DNA of 64,000 bases from Phymatolithon calcareum (GCA_977006965.1 OZ345367.1:2232001-2296000); one strand, 5' to 3'. Shown: positions 31,846-43,984, counted from the stretch's first letter. Notes: a model not told the origin generated them from the letters alone. Numbers and translations: made by a program.

Positions 31846-33230
31846 CTAACTGACCAGTGCTTGGAGTGGTATGATGGTCATGGTGCTGGAAATAGAGTTG
31901 ACTTGGAGTGTTTTCTCTAACAGGGACTTGAGAAGATTGTTCGCATACTCAGGTTTCTTGGGAGGATCTTTGGGTGCTCTAGAAAGTGCATCCGCGTCTC
32001 TGTTCGATTTTCCTTTGATGTAGGATATGGAGAAATCGAACTCTACTAAGCGTTCTACCCATTGAACCTGTCTAGGAGACAAATTTTCTTGGGATTGGAG
32101 GTAGCTGAGGGGATGATGATCACTCTGGACTGTAAACTTAAGCCCATGTAGGTAACATCTCCATGCTAGAATTGTATCGACAATAGCTAGGAGCTCGGCG
32201 TAGTTCTGTTCTGACGTATTTAGCGTGCGTGACGTAAACGCGACAGTACGGCGTCCACTAGGGCCGTCTTGTTCAAGAACGGCTCCAATGGCTTTCTTTG
32301 ATGCATCGGTGGTTATGATAACGGGGTACTCGGGGTGAGAGGTTTGTAATACTGGGGCTGAGGTGACCTTCTCTTTAAGTTCTAGGAAAGCGCGGTCTGT
32401 TGCTTTGGTCCATGAAAAGGGAACATCTTTCGTAAGTTCTGTCAGTGGCTTTGCTATCTTGGAGCAGTCTTTTACGAAACGTCGGTAGTTGTTTACCAGT
32501 CCTAGGAAACATAGTACGTCTTTCTTGCAGGTTGGCGTCGGCCAGTCGTCTATGGCTCTGGTCTTATCAGGGTTGCTGGCTACGCCAGAGGCTCGCAAAA
32601 TGAAGCCAAGGTAGTCCCCTCCCTGGGCTCCGAAACAGCATCTTGATATCTTAGCGTAGAGCTTTTGCTTTCTTAGGAGTTTTAATACTTTGTGAATGTG
32701 GTCGAGATGATCCTCCCACTTATTGCTGTAGATGAGGATGTCATCGAGGTATACGGTGATGAAATTGTCAAGATATTCGGAGAAGATTTCGTTCATGAGT
32801 GACATGAAAGTGGCTGGAGCACTTGTTAGTCCAAACGGCAGAACTAGAAAAGCGGCGAGGGAAATGTATTCCTCCTCAAGGCGGATTTGATAATATCCGC
32901 TTCTTAGGTCGATCTTTGTGAAGTACTTGGCGGTAGAGAGTTGGTCTAGGATGTCGTCTATGCGCGGGAGAGGATAGCTGTTCTTGACGGTACGGCGGTT
33001 AAGGGCTAGATAGTCTACGCAAATTCGCATAGTTCCATCTTTCTTACTGACGAATAGAACAGGTGATCCCCATGGGCTGGTACTTGGGCGGATGGAGCCT
33101 TGTTCTATGAGTTCTTCAGGTTGCTTCTGTAATTCTTGGGGCTCGGCAGTAGACATTCGGTACAATCCTTTTTTCTGAGGGGCGCTATTTTCCTTTAGGT
33201 GAATGGAAAAATCATGCGCCGCTTTGGGGG
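31846..33230 (-). CDS. Gypsy reverse transcriptase and RNase H
   Basis: A long unbroken frame holds the RT palm motifs (GSPVLFVSKKDGTMRICVDY, then KIDLRSGYYQIRL, LPFGLTSAPATF and the active-site box VYLDDILIYS) and the RNase H domain (IITTDASKKAIGAVLEQDG, then SRTLNTSEQNYAE and SDHHPLSYL). All catalytic Asp residues are present. It ends in TAG at 31846. The frame is open above the first usable start at 33165 up to about 33230, where it joins the protease linker by a frameshift. It would be released from a Gag-Pol precursor. Confidence 0.93.
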
Positions 33231-33823
33231 AAGTCCTTTAGGTAATTTCTTTGGGAATACGTCCTTGAATTCGTTTAGTATCGCACGAATTTCTTGGTTC
33301 CGTGCATTTTCGGCGATCTCTTCGTTGGTTTCGCGGATTTTTCGGAGGACGACAGCATACAAGGGGTATTTTCGTTTTTCATCTTTGGTAATTGCATTCA
33401 CAGAGACGAGGTTACGCCTTGTTGGTTCAGTGGCAACAATGGTATGATGCTTCCCCTTTTGTAAAAAGTTTACTTCATTGGTGTAACTGTTCATAATGGC
33501 TCTTCTATTGGAAGTTCACTTTTTTCCAAGGTATACCTCGTAATTCAACGTGCAGACTGCGAATCGGAGTTTTTCCGATAACCACCTATGGTAATAGGGA
33601 TATGGTGTATGGTACTCTTGAGGATTTGACTTGTGCCATTAGCCATGGAGGCGGCTTTATTCGTGGTTTCAATGGATATACCGTGTCGCGAGCAAAAATC
33701 TTCGGAAATGTAATTGAGTTGCGCACCATCATCAATGAGGATTCTTACTGAAACGCCGGAAACTTTGGCTCTAGTGACAAGAAGACTAGTGTTGGAAGGT
33801 TCGAAGGGATCACTCTCGGACAA
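33195..33823 (-). pseudogene. Gypsy protease and linker
   Basis: The frame from 33823 gives a retropepsin-like segment VRILIDDGAQLNYIS, where the catalytic motif usually reads D-[ST]-G. Here it reads DDG. The linker at 33494-33195 contains the NEFKDVFPKKLPKGLPPKR block that precedes gypsy RT. These are joined by frameshifts near 33540 and 33230. Confidence 0.75.
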
Positions 33824-33924
33824 TTGATTCTCTAGAGGCGTTTCAGGAGGAGGGTCAGGAGGTGGTGGAATGGTCTTCGGAACTGAGGGACGGTCAGTGC
33901 GAGATGTGGGAGGCTTGTCAGCTC

Positions 33925-34821
33925 TCAGTTTCTCTGGCCTTTTGGGCAGTTTCTTGACATATGACCTTTCTCACGGCAACGAAGGCATCGTCCTTCTTTC
34001 ATACAGATCTCACGTTCAGCCGGAGTGAGCTTCTGCAGCTGTATGTTTCCAATCTCCATGGGAACGGGAGCCTGTACTTTATTTCCCTGTCTCTGGTTAC
34101 CTTGACCGTTTTGGTTTCCAATAGGGGTCTTTGCCGGTCGGCTGTGAGCGGACTCAACTCGTTCAACGTCACGCATGGCGTCAGCGAGCTTGGTGTACTC
34201 GTTCGTGCATAGTTCCTTCCAGATGTAGGACTTAATCCCGCGGATGTAGCGATCGATCTCCTCGTCTACGCTGATGATCGGAATGTCAAGGATGATTCTC
34301 CGGAAGTCTTCATTGAACGTGGCAACATCTTTGAGCTGTTTCCATTTTGGCGAGTTTATATCTAGCAATCTTCTCTTTGTTTAGGGTTTCGAAGCGACGG
34401 ATCAAAGCTTCACGTAGCTGGCTCCAGGTTGGGATGTTTCGACCGTCTTCGGTTTCCTTGTAAACAATCCACCATTCATGAGCTGAACCATGAAGGTAGC
34501 TGACGGCGATAGGAAAGGCCTGGTCGTCAGTCCAACCCGAGAGGTAGTTGTTCATGTGAGTTGTTCAACTTAAACCCAGTCCTTTCCCTTAAAGGGTTCA
34601 GTAGACTTGATTTTCGGCGGTTTAGCGTGGGTTCCGAGCTGCATCTGGGCATTTTGTAAGGCTGTCTTGTTTTGATTCAGGTCGGCCTGGAGCGAGGCAA
34701 TGCTTTGTTCTGCATTATTGAACTGTGCCAGAAGGTTGTGGTATGCATTGGCAAGTTCTTGTAGAGTTGGTGGGTTCGGCTGATTCGGCTGATTCTGTGG
34801 CTTCTGGGGGTTGGGATCCAT
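33925..34821 (-). pseudogene. Gypsy gag
   Basis: The ATG at 34821 opens gag with a Pro/Gln/Asn-rich start and a coiled-coil-like segment. Frameshifts near 34575 and 34340 link it to the capsid core (FPIAVSYLHGSAHEWW, then FNEDFRRIILDIP) and the zinc knuckle CLRCREKGHMSRNC near 33960. Gag forms the particle and binds the RNA. Confidence 0.85.
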
Positions 34822-35274
34822 GTTACCACACAAGAGAAGATTTATTTTGGAAGAGTGGGAGAATTCAATAATTCCTTGCACAAAGAGTTTGTGCTTCCGA
34901 CTATTAACGTGCCTATGATAGTCCTCAGGGCTAGGGAAGGTAAGATCGCAGCACTTTTCGGTCTTATAGGAACTCTTAAGTTTGTGTCGACGGGTGAGGC
35001 GGTGGTCTTCTTCCTGTTTCTTACACGAGAAAACCTTACCGCACAGTATGCATTGGAGGGTCCTCTTAGTGTTCCGACGCTTGGGTCTTTGATGCCGACG
35101 GTGGGTCTTCTGAATCCGGATTGATGTGGAGTCGGCGATGCGGAGGACCGGGCGCTGAAGAGCCGGTTGGTGTCTGCGGATGATCCGGGAAGCGGAATCA
35201 AAATCGCGGTAGCGCTGACTTGTCTCGGCGAGAAGGCGACAGACAGGAGCACGAGGGACCGGTGGCAAGCTCAA
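34822..35274 (-). CDS. Zinc-finger leader ORF in frame with gypsy gag
   Basis: The frame that contains the gag ATG is open upstream to 35274. It encodes a basic segment and a C2H2/U1-like finger CILCGKVFSCKKQEEDH with RRHK, followed by a second partial finger ending HRHVNSRKHK. It is separated from the LTR by about 390 bp. Whether this is translated as an extension of Gag or as a separate product is unknown. Such fingers are not part of standard gypsy Gag. Confidence 0.5.
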
Positions 35275-35656
35275 CGCGGGGGAACAATGGATGTCCGATG
35301 CGGAGGAGACGGGAGGTCAACGGGCATTGGAGACGGAGGCGTTGGGGTTCTTGTGGTGGAGCACTCTCGTGGACCGTCCAACGGTTCCGGCGTGCGAGGC
35401 TCCCAGAGGTCGGAGGACGGCGGCTAAGTTTTCGGGATGTCGGAGAGCGGGGTCGGAGGGTGGGTTTCTGTGTAGCACGAGGGAGACGGCGTGCGGTCTA
35501 AACGGTAAACTGAAGCCACTGGTGAGCACACAAGAAGTGATATTGGTTAGTACTCTGCAACTCGGAATCGCGCGCACCGCTGGAAGGGTCGTGGACGACT
35601 GGGAGAAGAGAGGCTCAACAGGAGCGCCAACTTACTGTTTGGGTCTGTGGGCCGGT

Positions 35657-35666
35657 GCTACCAAGC
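35657..35666 (-). promoter_or_regulatory. Gypsy tRNA primer-binding site
   Basis: Inside the 5' LTR the minus strand reads GC and then TGGTAGCACCGG, complementary to a tRNA 3' end CCGGTGCTACCA. The position is approximate by one or two bases. Confidence 0.7.
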
Positions 35667-36092
35667 TGTGGGGCTGTGAATCGCACAGGATGTTACACTG
35701 GTTTTGGTCCGGTTCTCCCTTGGCGGAAAGACGAGGGCGGCTTTTCGCGCCGACCTTTATAGAAAAAACTTTGGATCAAAAGATGACTTGGCAGTATGAG
35801 AATTGGATCAATGGAAGAATCTAGAAGCCGCGAAGCCGCTTCCTAGCCCGCCGTAGGCGCGCACTGTAATGCTTACAATGTAAGCAATGCAGTGTAAGTA
35901 TCTGTAAGCTGTAAGGCTCTGTAAGCAGCAGGTCTAGGGTTTGTCTTAAGTGATCCTTAGTGATCTAAGTACGTATTGAAACCTACGGTACTGTAATGAC
36001 TGTAATGCTATTTGTAAGGGCTTGCTGTAAATGAAAGCTGGAACTAGTCTTAGAGGAAAGTAGGGAGTATGATAGTGGTGTTGGATGCCACA
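35667..36092 (-). repeat. 5' LTR of the gypsy element
   Basis: This 426-bp LTR has plus-strand ends TGTGGGG and CCACA and the same internal blocks (CCTACGGTACTGTAATGACT) as the other two LTR copies. Confidence 0.9.
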
Positions 36093-38365
36093 TCATATTT
36101 GATATGTTGAGGCCGTAGCTCTCTAAGTGCCTGGATGCTCTTCGATTTCGCCTTGGATATCTGGATATTGCACTGGTTGAGTCATTAGCTTCTACAGGAG
36201 AAATAACTATCCCGTTCGAAACGGTAGTTGAAGACTCCGGTAGATGTCTTGACAATACTGTCTCATCGAACTTAGCATGCGGAATTAAGTTTTTAGGGCA
36301 GTATCGTATGCCCTTGAAACACTTCGACTATTGTGATCCATGTGTATCATGTTCTTGGCTCTCGAAGAGAGCTTTTTATGTTTATATTTCCGCACTTTTA
36401 CTTGGACTAGACATCCACATACTTTGAGGTGAAGCACATCCGGCTTCGTGCCCTTGACGATTTCTAGTAGTGTGACAAAATGTGCAGCTATCTTTTTCAT
36501 ATTCTGTAGATAAGCAGCATGATACAAAGCTTTTCCCCAGAACTTTGGACTAAGACATGCGTTTAATAGCATGCTACATACTTTTCCCATGAGGGTTCAG
36601 TTTATCCTTTCAGCTACTCCATTAAATTCGACATTGTACGGCGCGGTCAATGATTGCATTACACCCTTCTGAGCGAAGTAGTCTTTGAAGACTTTGCTAC
36701 AGACTCTCCTCCGTTGTCTGAGTGGAGACGGTTGATTGAGTCACCGCATTGTCGTTCGAACATTACATGAAACGTTTTAAATGCATCAGGCACATCTGCG
36801 CTCTCCTAAGAGCGTAGAACTTCAACAGAAAGAAAACTTGATTTTTGCATCTATGAGCGAAATGAAATACTTACCCTTCGACCTAGTCTCAACGGGCATA
36901 GGGCCACATAGATCGGTGAATACAATGTCTCCAATTTCTCTCATTTGATGAATGAGCTTTCTATTAAAAGTCGATCTTGTTTGTTTTCCTTCAAAACATG
37001 GAAAACAATTGATGGTACAAGATTCTTAGTGCTGATCAATACTAGACACGAGGTCCTTGCGTGCCATCTCACTAATTTGTTCTTTTCCAGAATGCCTAAA
37101 CCTCTTGTGTTCATAGTTCCAATCCTTTAGATACTGTATTCATCGCCCGATTACTGACTAGACAAGATTTGCTCGAATCCCCTGGTGTTGAAACTCCAGA
37201 GTCTTTGATCTCATACACTCCGTCATCTCTTTCGAACCCTGTTAGCGTGTCAAACATAGTACAGACTCAGCTGCGGAACTCGTTGTATACATCGCGTCGA
37301 TCTAATTCATTCATAGATATTTTAGTTGAGACACATTTCCTTGATAAATAAAACGTTTGCAAGTCGCAACCAGATAGGTTTAACATTGTCTTCATATAGG
37401 AGAAAGAACAACACGTTTAAGGTGCCTAAGGTAGACATTCAACCGAGCACCCCTTTGGAGGAAATCAGTGTTGGGTGCTTACTGTGGGATTACCGCGGTG
37501 GTCGAGCAGCCCCGTTACTCCAAGGTGAGGCTTTGGGAGCTCTCAAAAATAAAATCATCAAATATCCCCATTGTCTTCATTTGCGCCACGTGACAACAGA
37601 AATCAATCCCACGCGAAAAGTGCTTCGTACTGAGCTTCCATCCCCGAGAGTAACTGTGTAGGCTGAGACACTTTCAATGCTTCTGAACATATCTTTGTTA
37701 CAGCACATGTGATTTGTTGCGTCACTGTCTGACAGTCAACGATAAATATTTAGAGGTTGATCGACGTTGTCAAGCTTATTGAACGTAGTTTCAACTTCGG
37801 CAAAATGGTCAATCATGGATTCTTTGCCCCTCTTCAATTTTCCGACAGCTTCGGTAGTGAGCTTAAGCTTTTTTCTTATCGTCTTACTAGCATTACGACT
37901 GTTACGTTTGTCTCACATTTCTGTGGGTGACTTCGAATGCTTCTGTAAAGTTTTTAGAGGCTTATCTCCCAAAACATTTTGATGAAGAGCGGCTGTTTGG
38001 AGCGCCTGCACTTGGTGTGAGGATGGAGTTCCGAGAATGGGCTTTTCGGCGTTAGTGGGTCCATACCACGTATTGTACGGAAAATAAGCCGAAGTTTTGG
38101 GCTGATAGGCGTTCGAAGCTGTTGGTATGGTGGGAAAGTTGTCGAATTGGCCATAAGGAATCGCGGCTGGAGCTGATACTGGCGGGTGGATGTTACTTGG
38201 CCATGGCGAATGTATTCCACTTTTTGGGTGAGCAGGGGGAGGTAAAATTTTTGAGAACGTGTATATCAGGCTGAGGGCGTGATTCTGACATGTTTTGACC
38301 ATTCGCATGGTGGTGGAAAAGTTGAAGACCTGGGTCTTTCTGGTGCGCTTGGACAATCTCAGCAC
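36093..38365 (-). mobile_element. Second copia relic (copia-2), strongly decayed
   Basis: Reading the minus strand from 38365 downward gives gag-like NVLGDKPLKTLQKH (also present as GDKPLKT in copia-1 gag), then TGA where copia gag has Trp, then ESMIDHFAEVETTFNKLDNV. Protease remains (SDSDATNHMC, LGDGSSVRS, LFIKEM) follow. Integrase parts are GDIVFTDLCGP near 36925 and KVCSMLLNACLSPKFWGKAL near 36550. Finally the RYPRRNRRASRHLE linker at 36150 precedes where RT should be. The gypsy 5' LTR abuts at 36092. Many stops and shifts are present. No LTR was identified. Confidence 0.8.
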
Positions 38366-41239
38366 GGGCGATTTATGCGTCTTCTTGCGATAAAAATTGC
38401 TTATCCTTGCCCACTTATGAGATTCCCCTGTACTCTGCTGGTCTTACTGCCTTACTGAATAACAACACACACCTTAGGAGAAGGAGAGATCCGAGAGCTC
38501 AGCACGGCGCTGCTATCTGGTGGACAATTAAGGTTCACTCTAGTGTCTAGTTTGCTGAAGACCCTCAATTGAGGGAAAAGGATGCAAAAATGCCTTTCCT
38601 GGTCGAGCCAATATGATAATCAGTTACGAAAGTTTGCGTCTGCCTTCATTGCCGAAATCTCGATGTAGATTTGCTGTTCCGAGAGAATCGAGCTTTGCGA
38701 GTCGTGTTTCCCTCTTCCGTACATTCCAACACATTCAACCCTGTACTGTTATTGGCTGGTACAGCAGTAACATTGTACACAAGAAAAACAAAAAAATCAA
38801 GCATATTTCAGGTCTTGGTGGTTCCATGTACGGATGTGACGAGCACGGATGCACAGTGGACCGGTTCAGATTGCGTCTTCCTCCGCTCTGTCTGAAGCCT
38901 CTACTTTACTGCTGCTTTTGAAAGGCTTGCTTTTAGAATTCGAAAATATCTTCTGACTTCCGGTTGCAGAACGGAAGCATATTTGGTCCTCCCTGCTCTT
39001 AGAACATATGTAGGTTGGTTTCTTTTTTAAGAGCGTGTGTCTGGGGACGCTTGAGCCTGAGGATGTCGTGCGAGAGATTGGGCGTGTATTTGTTCAATAT
39101 AATATCAAGTTTTCATTCTCTTTGTATCGGCACTAGCAAAGAGATTAGGAGTCTAGCAAGTATTATCCAGCAGCAATTCTTGCCCGCATATGCGCTCAAG
39201 CCGGTCTACTAGGGCGTGCAAATTTCAATACCCTCCAACTCTTCAGATGGGAGACGTTTTGGTGCGCTGAGGATAATACTTTTAGAATTTGGGAGGCGAG
39301 CAGTTGTGCACAGATAGGGGAATTCCTACAGCAGTGCCCTGTATGGCGTGTCGTCGTTTCGAAAGACGACCAATCGGATGCAATCGGTCTGGAGCTGTAG
39401 AATGTTGGATTATCGTGGTCAATCTATGTACTTCCTGCTCTCGGGCGAACTCTCCAGCCATATCCACCTTCGGAGGCCTTGTCGCAAGTCTTCAAAAATC
39501 TTAAGATAATCAATATCCTTCCTTTCCTCCCTTATGTACTCACGTCTTCCACAGTACTCCTTTGTTTCTTGAAGGCTCTTTGATGTATGACGATTTTGGA
39601 AACAGTTGGTTTAAACCACTCTGCAACCTCTTCACAATGTTTCTATCATTTAATATTTGTTTTTGCTCGCAAGTGCTCACGAAATGTTTTTCTCGAGGAG
39701 TGTACAGAAACGATTCGTAGGCACGGAAGAGAAAAAAAGCTGTCCCAAAACCCTGAATCGTTCCCTCCTCGTGTTACATTATCGGCTGAGGAAGAAGGAA
39801 ATATTTCACAAATCCAGTTTCGTCGATTTTAGGGCTCAGGGCGAGTTACGCGTTCAAGCTCCAGCCTACAAGCTCTTGCTTTTCGCCCAGTTCAATGATC
39901 TGCTTTTTTAGCAGTGAAGCATGCGCCGCTTACGACTTCTATGACGACGTTGTCTATACGGGGGACTTCAGCTGACTCAGCGGAAGTGGCGGAAGCCGTA
40001 GAGTGGGCAGAGGTACAATAGTAGGCGTTACTGCTCGTAGAGCAGCGCGAGGAAACGATGTATCGTCTAGAAATATAGTCGCGCACTGGACAGAGCGCGG
40101 ATGTAAGTCGTTTTGGGATATGCGGAATTGACGGAGGGCAGAATTTTGTCGATGGATGATGACGTTATACTGTCTTCCTACTGTTTCAGCTCCGGAATGT
40201 TATCGACTCCGCCCTAGAATCCACATACGAGAGCACTGTCGCTTCAACAAGGCACAACCAGATCTTCAGGTTCAACGGATGGTCGTCCAAACTAGTCGCT
40301 CTCCATGTCCGATGCATCGAAGAAATCTCTGCGAATCAATTCAACGCTTCTGCGTGCGCCTTAAATCGTGGAAGTTGGACTTGTAAAGCTGCAGAGAACA
40401 AACTGTGTTGTCGTGCACCATTCGATCTCCGATTTGCAGACAAGTCTTTGCTTTGTGCGAACTTGTGGACGATGTTGTGGATATCGGCGTATTGATCAAT
40501 TCGGATATATAGGTTGCGCTTTCGAAAGTGGGCAACGGGCGTTAGGATTGATGGAACAAATTTTTTCCCTCGGATCGCTGCTATCCCGGAGAATTCCGCA
40601 GATGACGACTTGTGATACGCGGCAATGGTATTTTGAATTCTTATTAATTTACTATACCAGTACCACCGACAACAAAGCCAAGTGTCGCGGATGACGCGTT
40701 ACACGGCATAAGGAACGGGCAACGCAATCAGTACGACTCGAGTACTGACACCTATCCGACCGCTGGGTGTGACAAGTTTCGCGACCGTACAGCAACGTGT
40801 ACGCGAACACCTACAGGCTAAATAAGTGGCGCTCTTCCGAACCGAGCGCACAGTCGCGACCGCCAAGGTGGACGACAGTTCCGCGACTTTGGCGGCGATT
40901 CAAGGAGAGAGCGAACTGGCGCGTTCGACCTGCACGGCAGTCTTCACACCCTTTGCCAGTCGCTCAAAATCACCCGGCTCTTCAAGCATACTACACGCGC
41001 TACGAAGTCCCCCGACCGTCCACTTCAAGACTGGTACCTATCTCCGATTTATATTCTACTCGCTCGTAACAGCGGCAGTACTTTCGGAAACAAGTTATTA
41101 TTCACCCTTACAATCATTAAAGTTTTTGATTTTTTCCTTTTCGATTCGACTTCGCACATTCTTGCGTACGTCGCTCAAGCTGACCCTGAGAACCCCAGTG
41201 CGTTTATCCCGCACCACGCTTCTCCGGTCTTAGCAGGCG
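38366..41239. other. Relic-rich stretch without an intact gene
   Basis: No intact ORF with a known domain is seen. A lone CCCTCAATTGAGGG palindrome near 38563, like those of the piggyBac relics at 49-52 kb, and a WD-like scrap at 39345-39480 are the only features supported. Confidence 0.35.
39345..39480 (+). pseudogene. WD40-like scrap
   Basis: A plus frame reads VSKDDQSDAIGLEL and then a stop. It shares the core GACGACCAATCGG and GCAATCGGTCTGG with the segment at 43850-43980, which reads as a WD-type strand. Confidence 0.3.
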
Positions 41240-41480
41240 TCAATACCCGGCAATCGAAGCCGCTGCATTGACCCTGGTCGACTACCGATTCTTCACCGCG
41301 TTCTACGTATCGCGGTTCACCACTGCCACGTGATTCTTCTCACAGATTCACGACACCAAGAGCACATGAACAAGGACCAAATCAACCTCCTCCAAAAAGG
41401 CAACAGAGCAGCCCGCAGGCCGGCTAAAGCAAGGATACATGGGAGCTGTAACCGGAAGCCACATCATAGATATTAATTTC
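41228..41480 (+). pseudogene. Possible retrotransposon RNase H scrap
   Basis: A plus frame reads SRRQYPAIEAAALTLVDYRF, which resembles the gypsy RNase H segment around the catalytic Glu. After a frame change it reads VILLTDSRHQEHMN, similar to the TDHxxL block. The match is short and broken. Confidence 0.35.
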
Positions 41481-42655
41481 GGCCGTATTTCCTGCCGTAA
41501 GCAAACAGGATCCATCCGGGGAATGCGGTACCAAAGAATTCAAACCTTTAACATTTTCAATGTAAACGAAACACTCTACCAATTAAGTTAACTACTTAAC
41601 AGTTTTCTGGATAGGATTTCAACCTTCATCACCGACAAAAAAGATGATAGCAATGTTACAGATTTCCGCAGAAGATTTAAAGTAAGGGTAGAGAAGTAAG
41701 CACATTTTATGATTACCGGGTGGAATCGATCAAGAAGCTCAATCCAGTGGGTTGCAAAATTGTGCGATCATAAGGGTAATGAGTGCGTTACTAAAATCAT
41801 CAAAGCGGGAGCAATACAATATGAAAAGTAATCTCACACGAGATGGGCATGAGCATCCATGCGTCCCGTCTGCACCACACACTATATTTAGCACTCCTTC
41901 AAAGAAAAATTTTGTCATCCACGACAAGGAAAAGAAATGGGTGGAAGGCGTCCAGGGGGGCTGATGGGATTAAAAGGATCATATCCCAGTCCAGGAAGTA
42001 AAAAAACAAACCTAGTTCTTTTGGATCGCATTGCTGCGCGTACTGTAAAGAAATTCTCGAGAATATTCCCCAAATCTGATTAGAAATCATCCAGCGCGAA
42101 TAAGACGAACGGACAGCGTTGGTGGAATATGGAAGAGCACTTTATTATTTTTTCTTACCCCTTTTTGTAAACTTCTTAAAACCTAGAAAAAGGCGCTACA
42201 AAAAACCAAACAGAGTTTTGTCTTTTTGCAACGTTCGACCGCAGACGACGAGCTCGCTGGCTCACTCCTCCACTACTAACAGCAACCGCCTTGAACCCCC
42301 TGCCAATTTCCACAATCTTCTCGTCTTTCTCCGAATGTGAAAGTGCACTCTTTCGATTTATTGACAATCTCGTCAGTCACAGGTCAAAAACGAATCTCGT
42401 TAAAGACAGGAAGCGAAAACGTTAGAACCCACGAAAATGCAATGGAACTGGCGTGAATGAACGAAGTCTCGATGTGAGCTTTTGTAACTTTAATATGCGC
42501 TCGAGCTTTGCAATCTTCTTCTCCTCTCTATAACCACCATTATTCGTTGAGATCTTCTTTCTTGTAGACCGCAAAGAGACAATCAACGGTAGGCTTGTAA
42601 AATCTTAGCGGTGTCCTCATATACAGGAAATCCGTCGCTCCAGTGGAAAATGCGC

Positions 42656-43180
42656 TCAATTTACAAATGTGCGGCTGAATGAGTACGGATTTGCGATGTT
42701 AATTACCCTAAGTTCATGAAATTCTTTCTGCACTAGCGACACCCGAGCCTTTCGCCTTATTTCATTCATATCATTTTCTCCCCGCCTTTGTTTCATTCCA
42801 ATCCCATTCCCGACATACATTGTCACCGGATTTCCCCCATGTATTTGATTTCGACGTATGACCTCGTTATTGAATGCGTGCTGTGGAATTGTAGGGGCCG
42901 GAAAGAAGCGACGGGAGGAAGACTGGATCGGAAAGCCGTGGACAGTGCGAAAAATGGTGCGAACGTTTGCCGCCACAAGCGCCAAGTGCTGTGTCGAGGG
43001 TAGCAACAGCGGTTGCCGATAAAGTAGATGGTCTCCACGCGCCTCGTCAGCATCTTTTTTTCCATCTTCTGGAACTTCCTCGTCTTCCAGGAGCTCGCCA
43101 ATTGCTCCATCTGTAGTGTGAAGCTTAGATTGTACGAGAGTTCGTAAATGAATAGCAAGTTGCCGGCGTATTAAATGCAA
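42656..43180 (-). CDS. Hypothetical ORF, 174 codons
   Basis: The frame has an acidic middle (LLEDEEVPEDGKKDADEAR) and a basic C-terminal part (IRRKARVSLVQKEFHELRV). I recognise no domain. The length is above what is common by chance in this AT-moderate region, but no splice or neighbour evidence supports it. Confidence 0.25.
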   Translation of the reverse strand: MHLIRRQLAIHLRTLVQSKLHTTDGAIGELLEDEEVPEDGKKDADEARGDHLLYRQPLLLPSTQHLALVAANVRTIFRTVHGFPIQSSSRRFFPAPTIPQHAFNNEVIRRNQIHGGNPVTMYVGNGIGMKQRRGENDMNEIRRKARVSLVQKEFHELRVINIANPYSFSRTFVN

Positions 43181-43849
43181 TGCGTTCCCTTGTGCAAGTA
43201 TTTCGATAACAAAGCATCAGCAACTTCGTCCATGCCTCGTACGGACATGCTGATTCTCTCCCAAAGATTAGTACTAGAACGTAAAATAGTCTCTTCAACG
43301 AATAATTTGGAACGCATCAGCTAAAGGTTGAAATAAACCAAATTGGGGATGCCTTGAACGAGCTCAACACGAATGCTCATGCTGTTTCCGAAAGCGGAGA
43401 CGGGGCGCACGTTGTTTCCTGAGACGATGATGACATAGTCATCACTTGAAATCGAAAGACACAAACTTGTGTTTTTAAATCGGGCGAATTACCCGAAAAT
43501 GTCTTTGTCTATATCGAAATTCTCGATCATGGAAAGGAAGGCAGATGGAAACAAAGGCCAGAAGATGACGCTTACCGGCAAAACGGGGGGCGACATTGGA
43601 TGTGATCGGCGGCGGGCAGCAGGGAGAGAACATTCAAAACTTGCGGTGGTGGATGGGGTCGATGTGATACTGATTGCAAGCACGACGGGCTGCATACAAT
43701 TAATAGTCATTAACTGGATTTCATGGCCTTCGACAAGATCTTATTGCCATCTTTTCGGAGTCTTGGTCCGTGCCTGCGCATCGCTTGCGCCTCAGTCTGT
43801 TCATTTGATATTGATCTATTGTTGATCCAATGTTTTGCATACATAAGAG

Positions 43850-43984
43850 CATGACGGATGCCTCTGACCGTCGCCGTTTCGAATGACGACCAATCGGTTG
43901 CAATCGGTCTGGTTGATGGAAAACTGAAAGTACTGGAGGTTTGCAGTGGGAATTCAATCATGTTCCGAGCGGCTCGAAAATAGT
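43850..43984 (+). pseudogene. WD40-repeat-like fragment
   Basis: The plus frame reads PLTVAVSNDDQSVAIGLVDG and then KLKVLEVCSG, the pattern of one WD repeat blade (VAVS-D-VA-G-DG-LKV). It is followed by a stop soon after. No second blade is in frame. Confidence 0.4.

Larger units (their letters stand above)
30156..36092 (-). mobile_element. Ty3/gypsy chromovirus retrotransposon
   Basis: Diverged LTRs (30156-30599 and 35667-36092) flank, in element order, a long leader with a zinc-finger ORF, gag, protease, RT, RNase H, integrase and a chromodomain. Integrase downstream of RT and the chromodomain identify a gypsy chromovirus. The PBS TGGTAGCACC lies two bases inside the 5' LTR and a purine tract AGGGGGGAGCGG precedes the 3' LTR. 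Several frameshifts and a stop inactivate it. The 5-bp flanks (CTTTG left, TCATA right) do not match. The right flank is a copia relic and the left is unrelated sequence, which points to recombination between elements. Confidence 0.93.
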
